A stretch of 64,000 nt of DNA, taken from the NCBI GenBank assembly GCA_944324345.1, contig CALUVT010000001.1, forward strand, positions 558,001-622,000. Reading direction: 5' to 3'. The translations under genes were made by a program, and so were the position numbers. Positions 61,746 through 64,000 of this stretch are shown here, one piece after another (the stretch's first letter is position 1; each line of letters starts with the position of its first letter). The notes beneath the pieces are model-generated. The model was not told the origin of the DNA, searched no databases, and worked only from the letters and a program-made list of their open reading frames with translations. The stretch comes from Candidatus Gastranaerophilales bacterium (GTDB lineage: Bacteria; Cyanobacteriota; Vampirovibrionia; Gastranaerophilales; Gastranaerophilaceae).

Positions 61746-62909
61746 TTATGCATTGAATGCTAGGAATAATTCTTTCAAAAGCTCTTGTCCTTTTAGCATT
61801 GTTTTGTAATCCAAATATTCATTTTTTGAATGCATATTGCAAACGGTTGCAAGTCCAAGAAGGTACGGTACAAATTTTTCATCATTTGCATTTGTTTGGT
61901 TTGCGTAAATGTGAGTTTCCGCACCTGCATGGAAAGATGTTATATCAGGTTTTACCCCTACTTTTTTTGCTGCTGTTTCAAATAAAATTGGGATATATTC
62001 ATCATCAACTTTTTCAAACGGAGGAAGATGTTCTTCAAATTCTATAGTGGCATCTGCAATGTTTTTGTGTTTTTTATTGAATTCATCAACTGTCAATGCC
62101 ATTTTTAGCTTTAGTTCTTCTTCTTTTTTGCGACTTGAACTTCTTATTGAATAACTTACTTGAGCATCCGTATTAATTATGTTTGTTACATTTATATCAC
62201 CTGCTAAAATGCCTCCAAGGTTGCAAGAAGTTATGACAGTTCCATCTTCTTCATAAAAAACTCCTTGAGGTAGTGATGAGATTAAATCGGCGATAAGTTT
62301 TGCCGCATTTGCTCTGGTTTTATCTCCAATGTCGATTCCCGAGTGCCCGCCTTTAAAGCTGTGAACTTTAATTTTGGCTAAAGTATAGCTTGCCCCAGAA
62401 ACCTCGCATTGACCTAAAGTGTCACTGTCTAATACCAAAACATATTTAGATTTGAAGTTTTTAAGGTTGGCATTTCTAATTCCTGATAACCCGTTTTCTT
62501 CATCGCGAGTGAACATAACCTCTAATCCGCCATGTTGTATATTTGATTTTGCGAGATTTTTGGCGAAATAAAGTGCATTTGCAACTCCGGCTTTGTCATC
62601 ACCGCCAAGGGTTCTTTCAATTGCGTGAATAAAACCGTTTTCATCCAAATATGTTTTAACCGGACTGTCATCACCTATAACATCCATGTGAGCCGAAAGC
62701 ATTAACGGATCTTTTTTGTTATCTGTTGCCGGAACATTTATTACAACATTTTTAAAATCATCGAATTTGCAATCAAGTCCGTTTTTATCACAATAGTTTT
62801 TGATCCATTCTGCAACTTTCTCCTCGTGCAAGGAAGGCGATGGGACTTCTGCAAGGTTGCAAAACAAATCAACAAGTTCGTGTTCTTTTCTGACATCTTC
62901 AATCATCAT
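61746..62909 (-). CDS. Peptidase T-like M20 metallopeptidase
   Basis: 387 aa. The dizinc site of family M20 is visible: SAHMDVIGD (His and following Asp), GGDDKAGVANAL (bridging Asp), TRDEENGLSG with the catalytic Glu-Glu pair, VLDSDTLG and the late His in TSFHAGAETHIYA. The lid/dimerisation domain spans about 180-290. Likely a cytoplasmic tripeptidase or exopeptidase. GAGGA precedes the first ATG. Confidence 0.92.
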   Translation of the reverse strand: MMIEDVRKEHELVDLFCNLAEVPSPSLHEEKVAEWIKNYCDKNGLDCKFDDFKNVVINVPATDNKKDPLMLSAHMDVIGDDSPVKTYLDENGFIHAIERTLGGDDKAGVANALYFAKNLAKSNIQHGGLEVMFTRDEENGLSGIRNANLKNFKSKYVLVLDSDTLGQCEVSGASYTLAKIKVHSFKGGHSGIDIGDKTRANAAKLIADLISSLPQGVFYEEDGTVITSCNLGGILAGDINVTNIINTDAQVSYSIRSSSRKKEEELKLKMALTVDEFNKKHKNIADATIEFEEHLPPFEKVDDEYIPILFETAAKKVGVKPDITSFHAGAETHIYANQTNANDEKFVPYLLGLATVCNMHSKNEYLDYKTMLKGQELLKELFLAFNA

Positions 62910-62979
62910 AAATTTTATCCTCTCTCTTACACAAAGTTATTGTAACACTTTTTGTGATTTTTACAAGGACAAAATTCTT

Positions 62980-64000
62980 CTAATTAATATCAACAACGCT
63001 AACTCCATCTCCGCCTTCGGCATCCTCTCCGGGTCTGAATTTTGCAACGTATGGTGATGTTGATAAGAAATCTCTGACAGCTGATTTCAGTGCACCTGTG
63101 CCGTGTCCGTGGATAATCATGACAGATGCAAGGTTTGCAAGGCTTGCTTTATCAAGGTAAAGTTCCAAACTGTCAAGAGCATCCTCGACTTTATACCCCC
63201 TTAAATCAAGCGTATTAGAGATGTTTGTTTTACGAAGTTCAAATTTTTCCAATGAGCTTGGGCGATATACGTTTTCTTTTCTTTCGTAAACTGAATCGTA
63301 AGGGGCAAGTTTTTCTGATTTTATTTTGGTTTTAAAATTTCCCATTTGAACGGTAACGTTTTCATTTTTATCCGGTAGTGAAAGTATTGTAACAGGTTGG
63401 TGAAGTTCTTTTAGAATTAGCTTGTCGCCTGTTTTGATTTTAGACCAGTCAATTTTTTCATAGTGTTGTTTTTCATCAAATTCTGATAATTTACCTTTAA
63501 ATTTTTGTTCTGTTATTGCTAGTCTTGCATATGATCTGCGAGCTATTTTTTCTGATTTTTCCCTTCTCAGTTCATCCAAGATTTCTTTAATTTCCGCTTT
63601 TGCTTCAAGCATTTCTCTGTCAAATTTATCTTTTATTATTTTGACGGTTTTCTTTTTATCCTTTTTTAGGGTTGCAAGTGATTCTTCGTATTCTGATTTT
63701 AGGGTTTGGGATGTTTCTTTTAGGTTTTCAGCTTCTTCAAGATTGTGGGCAAGTTTTGCCTGTGTTTCTTGTAACTTTTCTACTACAAGTATTGAGGGGT
63801 CTTTTGTTGAAACCAAAATGTTTTTTGCCTTTTCTGTTATATCTTTGTCAAGCCCAAGATTTGCTGCAATGGCTATTGCATTACTCAGTCCAGGAATTCC
63901 TATTAGAAGTTTGTAGGTCGGTTTTAATGTTTCTGTATCAAATTCTACAGATGCGTTTTTAAAATACGGATTTGTGTACTCAAGTGTTTTTAATTCTCCA
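62980..64000 (-). CDS. mutS2: MutS2 (Smr-domain MutS homologue), 5' part outside the window
   Basis: The C-terminal 339 residues are visible; the frame is open at the window end. It begins in the ATPase domain with EFDTETLKPTYKLLIGIPG and SNAIAIAANLGL, typical of MutS2, followed by a long coiled coil (about 80 residues rich in Glu/Lys), a KOW-like stretch (KIKTGDKLILKELHQPVTIL) and the C-terminal Smr nuclease domain with LDLRGYKVEDAL and VMIIHGHGTGALKSAVRDFL. MutS2 acts on stalled or collided ribosomes and on recombination intermediates. Confidence 0.95.
   Translation of the reverse strand, partial: GELKTLEYTNPYFKNASVEFDTETLKPTYKLLIGIPGLSNAIAIAANLGLDKDITEKAKNILVSTKDPSILVVEKLQETQAKLAHNLEEAENLKETSQTLKSEYEESLATLKKDKKKTVKIIKDKFDREMLEAKAEIKEILDELRREKSEKIARRSYARLAITEQKFKGKLSEFDEKQHYEKIDWSKIKTGDKLILKELHQPVTILSLPDKNENVTVQMGNFKTKIKSEKLAPYDSVYERKENVYRPSSLEKFELRKTNISNTLDLRGYKVEDALDSLELYLDKASLANLASVMIIHGHGTGALKSAVRDFLSTSPYVAKFRPGEDAEGGDGVSVVDIN

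Noticed and set aside
1-64000. CRISPR arrays, insertion sequences, prophage or attachment sites
   Set aside because: No regularly spaced repeats, transposase, integrase or phage structural genes were seen; gene content is ordinary chromosomal.

Overview
This AT-rich window reads as a chromosomal segment of a non-photosynthetic relative of the Cyanobacteria (Melainabacteria/Vampirovibrionia, most like gut Gastranaerophilales). The strongest evidence is the RNA polymerase: beta' is split into rpoC1 (569 aa) and rpoC2 (1286 aa), and rpoC2 carries a very large insertion in its trigger loop, a cyanobacterial-lineage arrangement. The efp-accB adjacency and the many prepilins beginning FTLAEVLITLGIIG fit the same lineage. 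No photosynthesis gene is present. Rubredoxin, rubrerythrins, a flavodiiron protein and PerR point to an anaerobe. LptC, LptA and a TolC-type protein imply an outer membrane with LPS-like glycolipid. The lineage is inferred from gene content; no phylogeny was run.

Layout. 1-8 kb: rsgA (partial), efp, accB, accC, a small XRE regulator, a prepilin, a small HExxH protein, a MATE transporter, ndk and tgt. 8-16.5 kb: mutS and a divergent membrane-anchored protein share a palindromic promoter; then tRNA-Leu(CAG), ricT, gpsA, murQ, ribH and a thioredoxin-like/CcdA pair. 16.6-25.9 kb: rpoB-rpoC1-rpoC2 on the minus strand with a leader of about 200 nt. 26-29.8 kb: a secreted protein, a two-domain M16 protease and a small membrane protein. 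29.9-32.9 kb: an oxidative-stress cluster, perR-rubredoxin-rubrerythrin-degenerate rubrerythrin-flavodiiron protein, with a Per-box-like site. 33-42.2 kb: an unknown gene, thrS, ssb, a DUF1537 acid-sugar kinase with a PdxA-type dehydrogenase, secF, secD and dapA. 42.3-51.1 kb: two prepilin loci with poly-G tracts flanking lptC-lptA-TPR-dprA-topA-aroE. 51.1-58.6 kb: a tripartite TolC/MacA/split-MacB exporter under a perfect 20-bp palindrome, then trkH-trkA. 58.7-64 kb: a protein-kinase-like gene, yggT, an MTA phosphorylase, a lytic transglycosylase, a peptidase T-like M20 enzyme and mutS2 (partial).

Most unusual signals. (1) Two runs of G (G11 at 42418, G10 at 50407) lie in the 5' coding parts of prepilin loci. 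At 50379 a start codon with a good ribosome-binding site is out of frame with an otherwise intact prepilin and would be restored by one more G. This looks like a slipped-strand phase-variable (contingency) pilin locus, or a homopolymer error that must be excluded. (2) Several genes have a -10 box 6-12 nt before the start codon and no Shine-Dalgarno sequence, suggesting leaderless mRNAs. (3) A second rubrerythrin has lost two diiron-ligand glutamates. (4) A kinase-N-lobe-like protein shows no catalytic loop. (5) Palindromic, operator-like elements sit in front of the exporter operon and between mutS and its neighbour.
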